Source of the DNA: Pogostemon cablin
Lineage: Eukaryota; Streptophyta; Magnoliopsida; Lamiales; Lamiaceae
Length of the DNA: 64,000 bases
Assembly: GCA_023678885.1 (NCBI GenBank)
Contig: CM042998.1
Coordinates: 1 to 64,000 of the forward strand
Direction of reading: 5' to 3'
Position numbers and translations under genes: made by a program
The notes under the pieces: generated by a model
The model's database searches: none
What the model was told of the DNA's origin: nothing
Seen by the model: only the letters and a program-made list of their open reading frames with translations
Shown: in pieces, positions 12,650-26,836 of the stretch
How the letters are laid out: every line of letters begins with the position of its first letter
Numbering within the stretch: the first letter of the stretch is position 1

Positions 12650-15600
12650 ATGAATATTTACTTCATTTTGATGCATATTTACTTCGTTTTGATGCATATT
12701 TCTTTCGTTTCGATGCACATTTACTTCATTTTGATGCATATTTACTTAATTGCGATCAACATTTGCTTCGTTTCGATGTATATTTACTTCATTTTGATCA
12801 TATTTACTTCATTAAGATCAAAATTTACTACGTTTTTTTGCATATTTACTTAGTTTTCGATGCATATTTACTTCATTACGATCATCATTTCTTTCATTTC
12901 TATGCACATTTACTTCATTTTGATGCATATTTACTTCACTAAGATCATCATTTCTTTAGTTTCGATGCATATTTAATTCATTTTGATGCATATTTACTTC
13001 ATTACGATCAACATTTCCTTCATTTCGATGCATATTTACTTCATTTTTATGCATATTTACTTTATTACGATCAACATTTCCTTCATTTTGATGCATATAT
13101 ACTTCATTTTGATGCGTATTTCCTTCATTAAGATCAACATTTCCTTCGTTTCGATGCATATTTACTACATTTTGATAAATATTTACTTCATTAATATCAA
13201 TATTTCCTTCGTTTCGATGCATATTAACTTTTTTTGATGCATATTTAATTCATTACGATCAGCATTTCCTTCGTTTAGATGTATATTTACTTCATTTTGA
13301 TGCGTATTTACTTTGTTTCGATGCATATTTCCTTCGTTTTGATGCACATTTACTTCATTTTAATGCATATTTACTTCATTACGATGAACATTTCCTTCAT
13401 TTTGATGCATATTTACTTCATTTTGATGCATATTTACTTCATTGCGATCAATATGTCCTTCGTTTTGATGCATATTTGCTAAATTTTGATGCTTATTTAC
13501 TTCATTACGATCAAAATTTTTTCGTTTCGATGCATATTTACTTCATTTTGATGCATATTTATTTCATTAAGTTCAACATTTCATTCGTTTTGATGCTTAT
13601 TTACTTCATTTTGATGCATATTTACTTCGTTCTGATGCATATTTCCTTCGTTTCTATGCACATTTACTTCATTTTGATGCATATTTTCTTCATTACGATA
13701 AACATTTCCTTCGTTTCAATGCACATTTACTTCATTTTGACGATATTTTCTTTATTAGATCAATATTTCTTTCATTTTGATGCATACATATTTCATTTTA
13801 AAGCATTTTTACTTCATTTCGATGAATATTTAATTCGTTTTGATGCACATTTACTTCATTTTTTTATGTATATTTACTTCATTACTATCAACATTTCATT
13901 CGTGTAGATGAATATTTACTTCATTTTGATGCATATTTTCTTCGTTTTGATGCATATTTCTTTCGTTTCGATGCACATTTACTTCATTTTGATGCACATT
14001 TACTTAATTACGAACAACATTTCCTTCATTTCGATGCATATTTACTTTATTTCGATGCATATTTACTTCATTAAGATCAAAATTTACTACGTTTTTTTGC
14101 ATATTTACTTCGTTTTCGATGCATATTTACTTCATTACGATCATCACTTCTTTCGTTTCGATGCATATTTAATTCATCTTGATGTATATTTACTTCATTA
14201 CGATCAACATTTCCTTCATTTCGATGCATATTTACTTAATTTTTATGCATATTTACTTTATTACGATCAACATTTCCTTCATTTCGATGCATATTAACTT
14301 CATTTTGATGCATATTTACTACGTTTTGATGCGTATTTCCTTTATTTCTATGCACATTTACTTCATTTTGATGCATATTTACTTCATTAAGATCAACATT
14401 TCCTTCGTTTCGATGTATATCTACTTCATTTTGATGCATATTTACTTTATTACGATCAACATTTATTTCGATTTGATGCATATTTACTTCATTTGTATGC
14501 ATATTTACTTCATTCCGATGCGTATTTCCTTCATTTCGATGCACATTTACTTCATTTTGATGTATAATTACTACATTACGATCAACATTTCCTTCGTTTC
14601 GATGCATATTTACTTCATTTTGATGCATATTAACTTCATTTTGATGCATATTAACTTCATTTTGATGCATATTTACTTCGTTTTGTGCGTATTTCCTTTA
14701 TTTCTATGCACATTTACTTCATTTCGATGCATATTTACTTCATTAAGATCAACATTTCCTTCGTTTCGATGTATACCTACTTCATTTTGAAGCATATTTA
14801 CTTTATTACGATCAACATTTATTTTGTTTTGATGCATATTTACTTCATTTGTATGCATATTTACTTCATTCCGATGCGTATTTTCTTCATTTCGATGCAC
14901 ATTTACTTCATTTTGATGTATAATTACTACATTACGATCAACATTTACTTCGTTTCGATGCATATTTACTTCATTTTTATGCATATTTACTTTATTACGA
15001 TCAACATTTCCTTCATTTCGATGCATATTAACTTCATTTTGATGCATATTTACTTCGTTTTGATGCGTATTTACTTCGTTTCTATGCACATTTACTTCAT
15101 TTTGATGCATATTTACTTCATTAAGATCAACATTTCCTTCGTTTCGATGTATATCTACTTCATTTTGATGCATATTTACTTTATTACGATCAATATTTAT
15201 TTCGTTTTGATGCATATTTACTTCATTTGTATGCATATTTACTTCATTCCGATGCGTATTTCCTTCATTTCAATGCACATTTACTTCATTTTGATGTATA
15301 ATTACTACATTACGATCAACATTTCCTTCGTTTCGATGCATATTTACTTCATTTTGATGCATATTAACTTCATTTTGATGCATATTAACTTCATTTTTAT
15401 GCATATTTACTTCGTTTTGTGCGTATTTCCTTTATTTCTATGCACATTTACTTCATTTTGATGCATATTTACTTCATTAAGATCAACATTTCCTTCGTTT
15501 CGATGTATACCTACTTCATTTTGATGCATATTTACTTTATTACGATCAACATTTATTTTGTTTTGATGCATATTTACTTCATTTGTATGCATATTTACTT

Positions 15601-16384
15601 CATTCCGATGCGTATTTTCTTCATTTCGATGCACATTTACTTCATTTTGATGTATAATTACTACATTACGATCAACATTTACTTCGTTTCGATGCATATT
15701 TACTTCATTTTTATGCATATTTACTTTATTACGATCAACATTTCCTTCATTTCGATGCATATTAACTTCATTTTGATGCATATTTACTTCGTTTTGATGC
15801 GTATTTACTTCGTTTCTATGCACATTTACGTCATTTTGATGCATATTTACTTCATTAAGATCAACATTTCCTTCGTTTCGATGTATATCTACTATGTTTT
15901 GATGCATATTTACTTTATTACGATCAATCTTTATTTCGTTTTGATGCATATTTACTTCATTTGTATGCATATTTACTTCATTCCGATGCGTATTTCGTTT
16001 ATTTCGATGCACATTTACTTCATTTTGATGTATAATTACTACATTACGATCAACATTTCCTTCGTTTCGATGCATATTTACTTCATTTTGATGCATATTT
16101 ACTTTGTTCCGATTCATATTTCCTTCGTTTCTATGCACATTTACTTCATTTTGATGCATATTTTCTTCATTACGATAAACATTTCCTTCGTTTCGATGCA
16201 TATTTACTTCATTTTGACGCATATTTTCTTTATTAGATCAATATTTCTTTCATTTAGATGCAAACATATTTCATTTTAATGCATTTTTACTTCATTTCGA
16301 TGAATACTTAATTCGTTTTGATGCACAATTACTTCATTTTTTATCTATATTTACTTCATTACTATCAACATTTCCTTCGTTTAG
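12650..16384. repeat. HOR copy U4 (3735 bp)
   Basis: Complete copy with the extra P-block monomer. It has two CGTTTTGTGCGT deletions (near 14685 and 15416). It carries both variants used for the recombination test: ACGTCATT (G at 15830) and GATCAATCTTT (15926-15936). GCGTATTTCGTTT near 15990 is shared with U6. The end of the copy has the CAAAC cassette variant (16261). Confidence 0.92.
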
Positions 16385-19300
16385 ATGAATATTTACTTCA
16401 TTTTGATGCATATTTACTTCGTTTTGATGCATATTTCTTTCGTTTCGATGCACATTTACTTCATTTTGATGCATATTTACTTAATTGCGATCAACATTTG
16501 CTTCGTTTCGATGTATATTTACTTCATTTTGATCATATTTACTTCATTAAGATCAAAATTTACTACGTTTTTTTGCATATTTACTTAGTTTTCGATGCAT
16601 ATTTACTTCATTACGATCATCATTTCTTTCATTTCTATGCACATTTACTTCATTTTGATGCATATTTACTTCACTAAGATCATCATTTCTTTAGTTTCGA
16701 TGCATATTTAATTCATTTTGATGCATATTTACTTCATTACGATCAACATTTCCTTCATTTCGATGCATATTTACTTCATTTTTATGCATATTTACTTTAT
16801 TACGATCAACATTTCCTTCATTTTGATGCATATATACTTCATTTTGATGCGTATTTCCTTCATTAAGATCAACATTTCCTTCGTTTCGATGCATATTTAC
16901 TACATTTTGATAAATATTTACTTCATTAATATCAATATTTCCTTCGTTTCGATGCATATTAACTTTTTTTGATGCATATTTAATTCATTACGATCAGCAT
17001 TTCCTTCGTTTAGATGTATATTTACTTCATTTTGATGCGTATTTACTTTGTTTCGATGCATATTTCCTTCGTTTTGATGCACATTTACTTCATTTTAATG
17101 CATATTTACTTCATTACGATGAACATTTGCTTCATTTTGATGCATATTTACTTCATTTTGATGCATATTTACTTCATTGCGATCAATATGTCCTTCGTTT
17201 TGATGCATATTTGCTAAATTTTGATGCTTATTTACTTCATTACGATCAAAATTTTTTCGTTTCGATGCATATTTACTTCATTTTGATGCATATTTATTTC
17301 ATTAAGTTCAACATTTCATTCGTTTTGATGCTTATTTACTTCATTTTGATGCATATTTACTTCGTTCTGATGCATATTTCCTTCGTTTCTATGCACATTT
17401 ACTTCATTTTGATGCATATTTTCTTCATTACGATAAACATTTCCTTCGTTTCAATGCACATTTACTTCATTTTGACGATATTTTCTTTATTAGATCAATA
17501 TTTCTTTCATTTTGATGCATACATATTTCATTTTAAAGCATTTTTACTTCATTTCGATGAATATTTAATTCGTTTTGATGCACATTTACTTCATTTTTTT
17601 ATGTATATTTACTTCATTACTATCAACATTTCATTCGTGTAGATGAATATTTACTTCATTTTGATGCATATTTTCTTCGTTTTGATGCATATTTCTTTCG
17701 TTTCGATGCACATTTACTTCATTTTGATGCACATTTACTTAATTACGAACAACATTTCCTTCATTTCGATGCATATTTACTTTATTTCGATGCATATTTA
17801 CTTCATTAAGATCAAAATTTACTACGTTTTTTTGCATATTTACTTCGTTTTCGATGCATATTTACTTCATTACGATCATCACTTCTTTCGTTTCGATGCA
17901 TATTTAATTCATCTTGATGTATATTTACTTCATTACGATCAACATTTCCTTCATTTCGATGCATATTTACTTAATTTTTATGCATATTTACTTTATTACG
18001 ATCAACATTTCCTTCATTTCGATGCATATTAACTTCATTTTGATGCATATTTACTACGTTTTGATGCGTATTTCCTTTATTTCTATGCACATTTACTTCA
18101 TTTTGATGCATATTTACTTCATTAAGATCAACATTTCCTTCGTTTCGATGTATATCTACTTCATTTTGATGCATATTTACTTTATTACGATCAACATTTA
18201 TTTCGTTTTGATGCATATTTACTTCATTTGTATGCATATTTACTTCATTCCGATGCGTATTTCCTTCATTTCGATGCACATTTACTTCATTTTGATGTAT
18301 AATTACTACATTACGATCAACATTTCCTTCGTTTCGATGCATATTTACTTCATTTTGATGCATATTAACTTCATTTTGATGCATATTAACTTCATTTTGA
18401 TGCATATTTACTTCGTTTTGATGCGTATTTCCTTTATTTCTATGCACATTTACTTCATTTTGATGCATATTTACTTCATTAAGATCAACATTTCCTTCGT
18501 TTCGATGTATACCTACTTCATTTTGATGCATATTTACTTTATTACGATCAACATTTATTTTGTTTTGATGCATATTTACTTCATTTGTATGCATATTTAC
18601 TTCATTCCGATGCGTATTTTCTTCATTTCGATGCACATTTACTTCATTTTGATGTATAATTACTACATTACGATCAACATTTACTTCGTTTCGATGCATA
18701 TTTACTTCATTTTTATGCATATTTACTTTATTACGATCAACATTTCCTTCATTTCGATGCATATTAACTTCATTTTGATGCATATTTACTTCGTTTTGAT
18801 GCGTATTTACTTCGTTTCTATGCACATTTACTTCATTTTGATGCATATTTACTTCATTAAGATCAACATTTCCTTCGTTTCGATGTATATCTACTTCATT
18901 TTGATGCATATTTACTTTATTACGATCAATATTTATTTCGTTTTGATGCATATTTACTTCATTTGTATGCATATTTACTTCATTCCGATGCGTATTTCCT
19001 TCATTTCGATGCACATTTACTTCATTTTGATGTATAATTACTACATTACGATCAACATTTCCTTCGTTTCGATGCATATTTACTTCATTTTGATGCATAT
19101 TAACTTCATTTTGATGCATATTAACTTCATTTTTATGCATATTTACTTCGTTTTGTGCGTATTTCCTTTATTTCTATGCACATTTACTTCATTTTGATGC
19201 ATATTTACTTCATTAAGATCAACATTTCCTTCGTTTCGATGTATACCTACTTCATTTTGATGCATATTTACTTTATTACGATCAACATTTATTTTGTTTT

Positions 19301-20120
19301 GATGCATATTTACTTCATTTGTATGCATATTTACTTCATTCCGATGCGTATTTTCTTCATTTCGATGCACATTTACTTCATTTTGATGTATAATTACTAC
19401 ATTACGATCAACATTTACTTCGTTTCGATGCATATTTACTTCATTTTTATGCATATTTACTTTATTACGATCAACATTTCCTTCATTTCGATGCATATTA
19501 ACTTCATTTTGATGCATATTTACTTCGTTTTGATGCGTATTTACTTCGTTTCTATGCACATTTACGTCATTTTGATGCATATTTACTTCATTAAGATCAA
19601 CATTTCCTTCGTTTCGATGTATATCTACTATATTTTGATGCATATTTACTTTATTACGATCAATATTTATTTCGTTTTGATGCATATTTACTTCATTTGT
19701 ATGCATATTTACTTCATTCCGATGCGTATTTCCTTTATTTCGATGCACATTTACTTCATTTTGATGTATAATTACTACATTACGATCAACATTTCCTTCG
19801 TTTCGATGCATATTTACTTCATTTTGATGCATATTTACTTTGTTCCGATTCATATTTCCTTCGTTTCTATGCACATTTACTTCATTTTGATGCATATTTT
19901 CTTCATTACGATAAACATTTCCTTCGTTTCGATGCATATTTACTTCATTTTGACGCATATTTTCTTTATTAGATCAATATTTCTTTCATTTAGATGCATA
20001 CATATTTCATTTTAATGCATTTTTACTTCATTTCGATGAATACTTAATTCGTTTTGATGCACAATTACTTCATTTTTTATCTATATTTACTTCATTACTA
20101 TCAACATTTCCTTCGTTTAG
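16385..20120. repeat. HOR copy U5 (3736 bp)
   Basis: Complete copy with the extra P-block monomer. The first 735 bp subunit pair joins in frame (GATGCGT at 18420), and the second has the CGTTTTGTGCGT deletion near 19152. ACGTCATT is present (19564), but the site 99 bp further on has the ancestral-type GATCAATATTT. Confidence 0.92.
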
Positions 20121-23100
20121 ATGAATATTTACTTCATTTTGATGCATATTTACTTCGTTTTGATGCATATTTCTTTCGTTTCGATGCACATTTACTTCAT
20201 TTTGATGCATATTTACTTAATTGCGATCAACATTTGCTTCGTTTCGATGTATATTTACTTCATTTTGATCATATTTACTTCATTAAGATCAAAATTTACT
20301 ACGTTTTTTTGCATATTTACTTAGTTTTCGATGCATATTTACTTCATTACGATCATCATTTCTTTCATTTCTATGCACATTTACTTCATTTTGATGCATA
20401 TTTACTTCACTAAGATCATCATTTCTTTAGTTTCGATGCATATTTAATTCATTTTGATGCATATTTACTTCATTACGATCAACATTTCCTTCATTTCGAT
20501 GCATATTTACTTCATTTTTATGCATATTTACTTTATTACGATCAACATTTCCTTCATTTTGATGCATATATACTTCATTTTGATGCGTATTTCCTTCATT
20601 AAGATCAACATTTCCTTCGTTTCGATGCATATTTACTACATTTTGATAAATATTTACTTCATTAATATCAATATTTCCTTCGTTTCGATGCATATTAACT
20701 TTTTTTGATGCATATTTAATTCATTACGATCAGCATTTCCTTCGTTTAGATGTATATTTACTTCATTTTGATGCGTATTTACTTTGTTTCGATGCATATT
20801 TCCTTCGTTTTGATGCACATTTACTTCATTTTAATGCATATTTACTTCATTACGATGAACATTTGCTTCATTTTGATGCATATTTACTTCATTTTGATGC
20901 ATATTTACTTCATTGCGATCAATATGTCCTTCGTTTTGATGCATATTTGCTAAATTTTGATGCTTATTTACTTCATTACGATCAAAATTTTTTCGTTTCG
21001 ATGCATATTTACTTCATTTTGATGCATATTTATTTCATTAAGTTCAACATTTCATTCGTTTTGATGCTTATTTACTTCATTTTGATGCATATTTACTTCG
21101 TTCTGATGCATATTTCCTTCGTTTCTATGCACATTTACTTCATTTTGATGCATATTTTCTTCATTACGATAAACATTTCCTTCGTTTCAATGCACATTTA
21201 CTTCATTTTGACGATATTTTCTTTATTAGATCAATATTTCTTTCATTTTGATGCATACATATTTCATTTTAAAGCATTTTTACTTCATTTCGATGAATAT
21301 TTAATTCGTTTTGATGCACATTTACTTCATTTTTTTATGTATATTTACTTCATTACTATCAACATTTCATTCGTGTAGATGAATATTTACTTCATTTTGA
21401 TGCATATTTTCTTCGTTTTGATGCATATTTCTTTCGTTTCGATGCACATTTACTTCATTTTGATGCACATTTACTTAATTACGAACAACATTTCCTTCAT
21501 TTCGATGCATATTTACTTTATTTCGATGCATATTTACTTCATTAAGATCAAAATTTACTACGTTTTTTTGCATATTTACTTCGTTTTCGATGCATATTTA
21601 CTTCATTACGATCATCACTTCTTTCGTTTCGATGCATATTTAATTCATCTTGATGTATATTTACTTCATTACGATCAACATTTCCTTCATTTCGATGCAT
21701 ATTTACTTAATTTTTATGCATATTTACTTTATTACGATCAACATTTCCTTCATTTCGATGCATATTAACTTCATTTTGATGCATATTTACTACGTTTTGA
21801 TGCGTATTTCCTTTATTTCTATGCACATTTACTTCATTTTGATGCATATTTACTTCATTAAGATCAACATTTCCTTCGTTTCGATGTATATCTACTTCAT
21901 TTTGATGCATATTTACTTTATTACGATCAACATTTATTTCGTTTTGATGCATATTTACTTCATTTGTATGCATATTTACTTCATTCCGATGCGTATTTCC
22001 TTCATTTCGATGCACATTTACTTCATTTTGATGTATAATTACTACATTACGATCAACATTTCCTTCGTTTCGATGCATATTTACTTCATTTTGATGCATA
22101 TTAACTTCATTTTGATGCATATTAACTTCATTTTGATGCATATTTACTTCGTTTTGATGCGTATTTCCTTTATTTCTATGCACATTTACTTCATTTTGAT
22201 GCATATTTACTTCATTAAGATCAACATTTCCTTCGTTTCGATGTATACCTACTTCATTTTGATGCATATTTACTTTATTACGATCAACATTTATTTTGTT
22301 TTGATGCATATTTACTTCATTTGTATGCATATTTACTTCATTCCGATGCGTATTTTCTTCATTTCGATGCACATTTACTTCATTTTGATGTATAATTACT
22401 ACATTACGATCAACATTTACTTCGTTTCGATGCATATTTACTTCATTTTTATGCATATTTACTTTATTACGATCAACATTTCCTTCATTTCGATGCATAT
22501 TAACTTCATTTTGATGCATATTTACTTCGTTTTGATGCGTATTTACTTCGTTTCTATGCACATTTACTTCATTTTGATGCATATTTACTTCATTAAGATC
22601 AACATTTCCTTCGTTTCGATGTATATCTACTTCATTTTGATGCATATTTACTTTATTACGATCAATATTTATTTCGTTTTGATGCATATTTACTTCATTT
22701 GTATGCATATTTACTTCATTCCGATGCGTATTTCCTTCATTTCGATGCACATTTACTTCATTTTGATGTATAATTACTACATTACGATCAACATTTCCTT
22801 CGTTTCGATGCATATTTACTTCATTTTGATGCATATTAACTTCATTTTGATGCATATTAACTTCATTTTTATGCATATTTACTTCGTTTTGATGCGTATT
22901 TCCTTTATTTCTATGCACATTTACTTCATTTTGATGCATATTTACTTCATTAAGATCAACATTTCCTTCGTTTCGATGTATACCTACTTCATTTTGATGC
23001 ATATTTACTTTATTACGATCAACATTTATTTTGTTTTGATGCATATTTACTTCATTTGTATGCATATTTACTTCATTCCGATGCGTATTTTCTTCATTTC

Positions 23101-23857
23101 GATGCACATTTACTTCATTTTGATGTATAATTACTACATTACGATCAACATTTACTTCGTTTCGATGCATATTTACTTCATTTTTATGCATATTTACTTT
23201 ATTACGATCAACATTTCCTTCATTTCGATGCATATTAACTTCATTTTGATGCATATTTACTTCGTTTTGATGCGTATTTACTTCGTTTCTATGCACATTT
23301 ACTTCATTTTGATGCATATTTACTTCATTAAGATCAACATTTCCTTCGTTTCGATGTATATCTACTATATTTTGATGCATATTTACTTTATTACGATCAA
23401 TCTTTATTTCGTTTTGATGCATATTTACTTCATTTGTATGCATATTTACTTCATTCCGATGCGTATTTCGTTTATTTCGATGCACATTTACTTCATTTTG
23501 ATGTATAATTACTACATTACGATCAACATTTCCTTCGTTTCGATGCATATTTACTTCATTTTGATGCATATTTACTTTGTTCCGATTCATATTTCCTTCG
23601 TTTCTATGCACATTTACTTCATTTTGATGCATATTTTCTTCATTACGATAAACATTTCCTTCGTTTCGATGCATATTTACTTCATTTTGACGCATATTTT
23701 CTTTATTAGATCAATATTTCTTTCATTTAGATGCAAACATATTTCATTTTAATGCATTTTTACTTCATTTCGATGAATACTTAATTCGTTTTGATGCACA
23801 ATTACTTCATTTTTTATCTATATTTACTTCATTACTATCAACATTTCCTTCGTTTAG
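20121..23857. repeat. HOR copy U6 (3737 bp)
   Basis: Complete copy with the extra P-block monomer and no frame-shifting indel in the Q-block, so its repeats stay in register for 2.1 kb. It has ACTTCATT at the first test site and GATCAATCTTT at the second (near 23396). The copy ends with the CAAAC variant (23734), exactly 23653 bp from the same variant at 81. Confidence 0.92.
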
Positions 23858-26836
23858 ATGAATATTTACTTCATTTTGATGCATATTTACTTCGTTTTGA
23901 TGCATATTTCTTTCGTTTCGATGCACATTTACTTCATTTTGATGCATATTTACTTAATTGCGATCAACATTTGCTTCGTTTCGATGTATATTTACTTCAT
24001 TTTGATCATATTTACTTCATTAAGATCAAAATTTACTACGTTTTTTTGCATATTTACTTAGTTTTCGATGCATATTTACTTCATTACGATCATCATTTCT
24101 TTCATTTCTATGCACATTTACTTCATTTTGATGCATATTTACTTCACTAAGATCATCATTTCTTTAGTTTCGATGCATATTTAATTCATTTTGATGCATA
24201 TTTACTTCATTACGATCAACATTTCCTTCATTTCGATGCATATTTACTTCATTTTTATGCATATTTACTTTATTACGATCAACATTTCCTTCATTTTGAT
24301 GCATATATACTTCATTTTGATGCGTATTTCCTTCATTAAGATCAACATTTCCTTCGTTTCGATGCATATTTACTACATTTTGATAAATATTTACTTCATT
24401 AATATCAATATTTCCTTCGTTTCGATGCATATTAACTTTTTTTGATGCATATTTAATTCATTACGATCAGCATTTCCTTCGTTTAGATGTATATTTACTT
24501 CATTTTGATGCGTATTTACTTTGTTTCGATGCATATTTCCTTCGTTTTGATGCACATTTACTTCATTTTAATGCATATTTACTTCATTACGATGAACATT
24601 TGCTTCATTTTGATGCATGTTTACTTCATTGCGATTAATATGTCCTTCGTTTTGATGCATATTTGCTAAATTTTGATGCTTATTTACTTCATTACGATCA
24701 AAATTTTTTCGTTTCGATGCATATTTACTTCATTTTGATGCATATTTATTTCATTAAGTTCAACATTTCATTCGTTTTGATGCTTATTTACTTCATTTTG
24801 ATGCATATTTACTTCGTTCTGATGCATATTTCCTTCGTTTCTATGCACATTTACTTCATTTTGATGCATATTTTCTTCATTACGATAAACATTTCCTTCG
24901 TTTCAATGCACATTTACTTCATTTTGACGATATTTTCTTTATTAGATCAATATTTCTTTCATTTTGATGCATACATATTTCATTTTAAAGCATTTTTACT
25001 TCATTTCGATGAATATTTAATTCGTTTTGATGCACATTTACTTCATTTTTTTATGTATATTTACTTCATTACTATCAACATTTCATTCGTGTAGATGAAT
25101 ATTTACTTCATTTTGATGCATATTTTCTTCGTTTTGATGCATATTTCTTTCGTTTCGATGCACATTTACTTCATTTTGATGCACATTTACTTAATTACGA
25201 ACAACATTTCCTTCATTTCGATGCATATTTACTTTATTTCGATGCATATTTACTTCATTAAGATCAAAATTTACTACGTTTTTTTTGCATATTTACTTCG
25301 TTTTCGATGCATATTTACTTCATTACGATCATCACTTCTTTCGTTTCGATGCATATTTAATTCATCTTGATGTATATTTACTTCATTACGATCAACATTT
25401 CCTTCATTTCGATGCATATTTACTTAATTTTTATGCATATTTACTTTATTACGATCAACATTTCCTTCATTTCGATGCATATTAACTTCATTTTGATGCA
25501 TATTTACTACGTTTTGATGCGTATTTCCTTTATTTCTATGCACATTTACTTCATTTTGATGCATATTTACTTCATTAAGATCAACATTTCCTTCGTTTCG
25601 ATGTATATCTACTTCATTTTGATGCATATTTACTTTATTACGATCAATATTTATTTCGTTTTGATGCATATTTACTTCATTTGTATGCATATTTACTTCA
25701 TTCCGATGCGTATTTCCTTCATTTCGATGCACATTTACTTCATTTTGATGTATAATTACTACATTACGATCAACATTTCCTTCGTTTCGATGCATATTTA
25801 CTTCATTTTGATGCATAAACTTCATTTTGATGCATATTAACTTCATTTTGATGCATATTTACTTCGTTTTGTGCGTATTTCCTTTATTTCTATGCACATT
25901 TACTTCATTTTGATGCATATTTACTTCATTAAGATCAACATTTCCTTCGTTTCGATGTATACCTACTTCATTTTGATGCATATTTACTTTATTACGATCA
26001 ACATTTATTTTGTTTTGATGCATATTTACTTCATTTGTATGCATATTTACTTCATTCCGATGCGTATTTTCTTCATTTCGATGCACATTTACTTCATTTT
26101 GATGTATAATTACTACATTACGATCAACATTTACTTCGTTTCGATGCATATTTACTTCATTTTTATGCATATTTACTTTATTACGATCAACATTTCCTTC
26201 ATTTCGATGCATATTAACTTCATTTTGATGCATATTTACTTCGTTTTGATGCGTATTTACTTCGTTTCTATGCACATTTACGTCATTTTGATGCATATTT
26301 ACTTCATTAAGATCAACATTTCCTTCGTTTCGATGTATATCTACTATATTTTGATGCATATTTACTTTATTACGATCAATCTTTATTTCGTTTTGATGCA
26401 TATTTACTTCATTTGTATGCATATTTACTTCATTCCGATGCGTATTTCCTTTATTTCGATGCACATTTACTTCATTTTGATGTATAATTACTACATTACG
26501 ATCAACATTTCCTTCGTTTCGATGCATATTTACTTCATTTTGATGCATATTTACTTTGTTCCGATTCATATTTCCTTCGTTTCTATGCACATTTACTTCA
26601 TTTTGATGCATATTTTCTTCATTACGATAAACATTTCCTTCGTTTCGATGCATATTTACTTCATTTTGACGCATATTTTCTTTATTAGATCAATATTTCT
26701 TTCATTTAGATGCAAACATATTTCATTTTAATGCATTTTTACTTCATTTCGATGAATACTTAATTCGTTTTGATGCACAATTACTTCATTTTTTATCTAT
26801 ATTTACTTCATTACTATCAACATTTCCTTCGTTTAG
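23858..26836. repeat. HOR copy U7, contracted (2979 bp)
   Basis: The shortest copy, 737 bp below standard. From the GTATATTTACTTC word at 25370 to the next equivalent head there are 1403 bp instead of 2140, the loss of one 735 bp subunit pair plus 2 bp. The 2 bp shortening GCATAAACTTC (25812) matches U1 only, at offset 23653. The P-block has the variant ATGCATGTTTAC near 24614, and the T-run near 25280 has one extra T, as in U8 and U9. Confidence 0.93.

Noticed and set aside
21650..23752. 700-codon plus-strand open frame (and equals at 32098, 35814, 39530, 43246, 46941, 50657) as a real gene
   Set aside because: It is pure heptad repetition of the satellite in a stop-free frame, starts at whatever ATG the monomer offers, overlaps an equally long minus-strand frame and breaks at any irregular monomer. 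No signal outside the repeat supports it.
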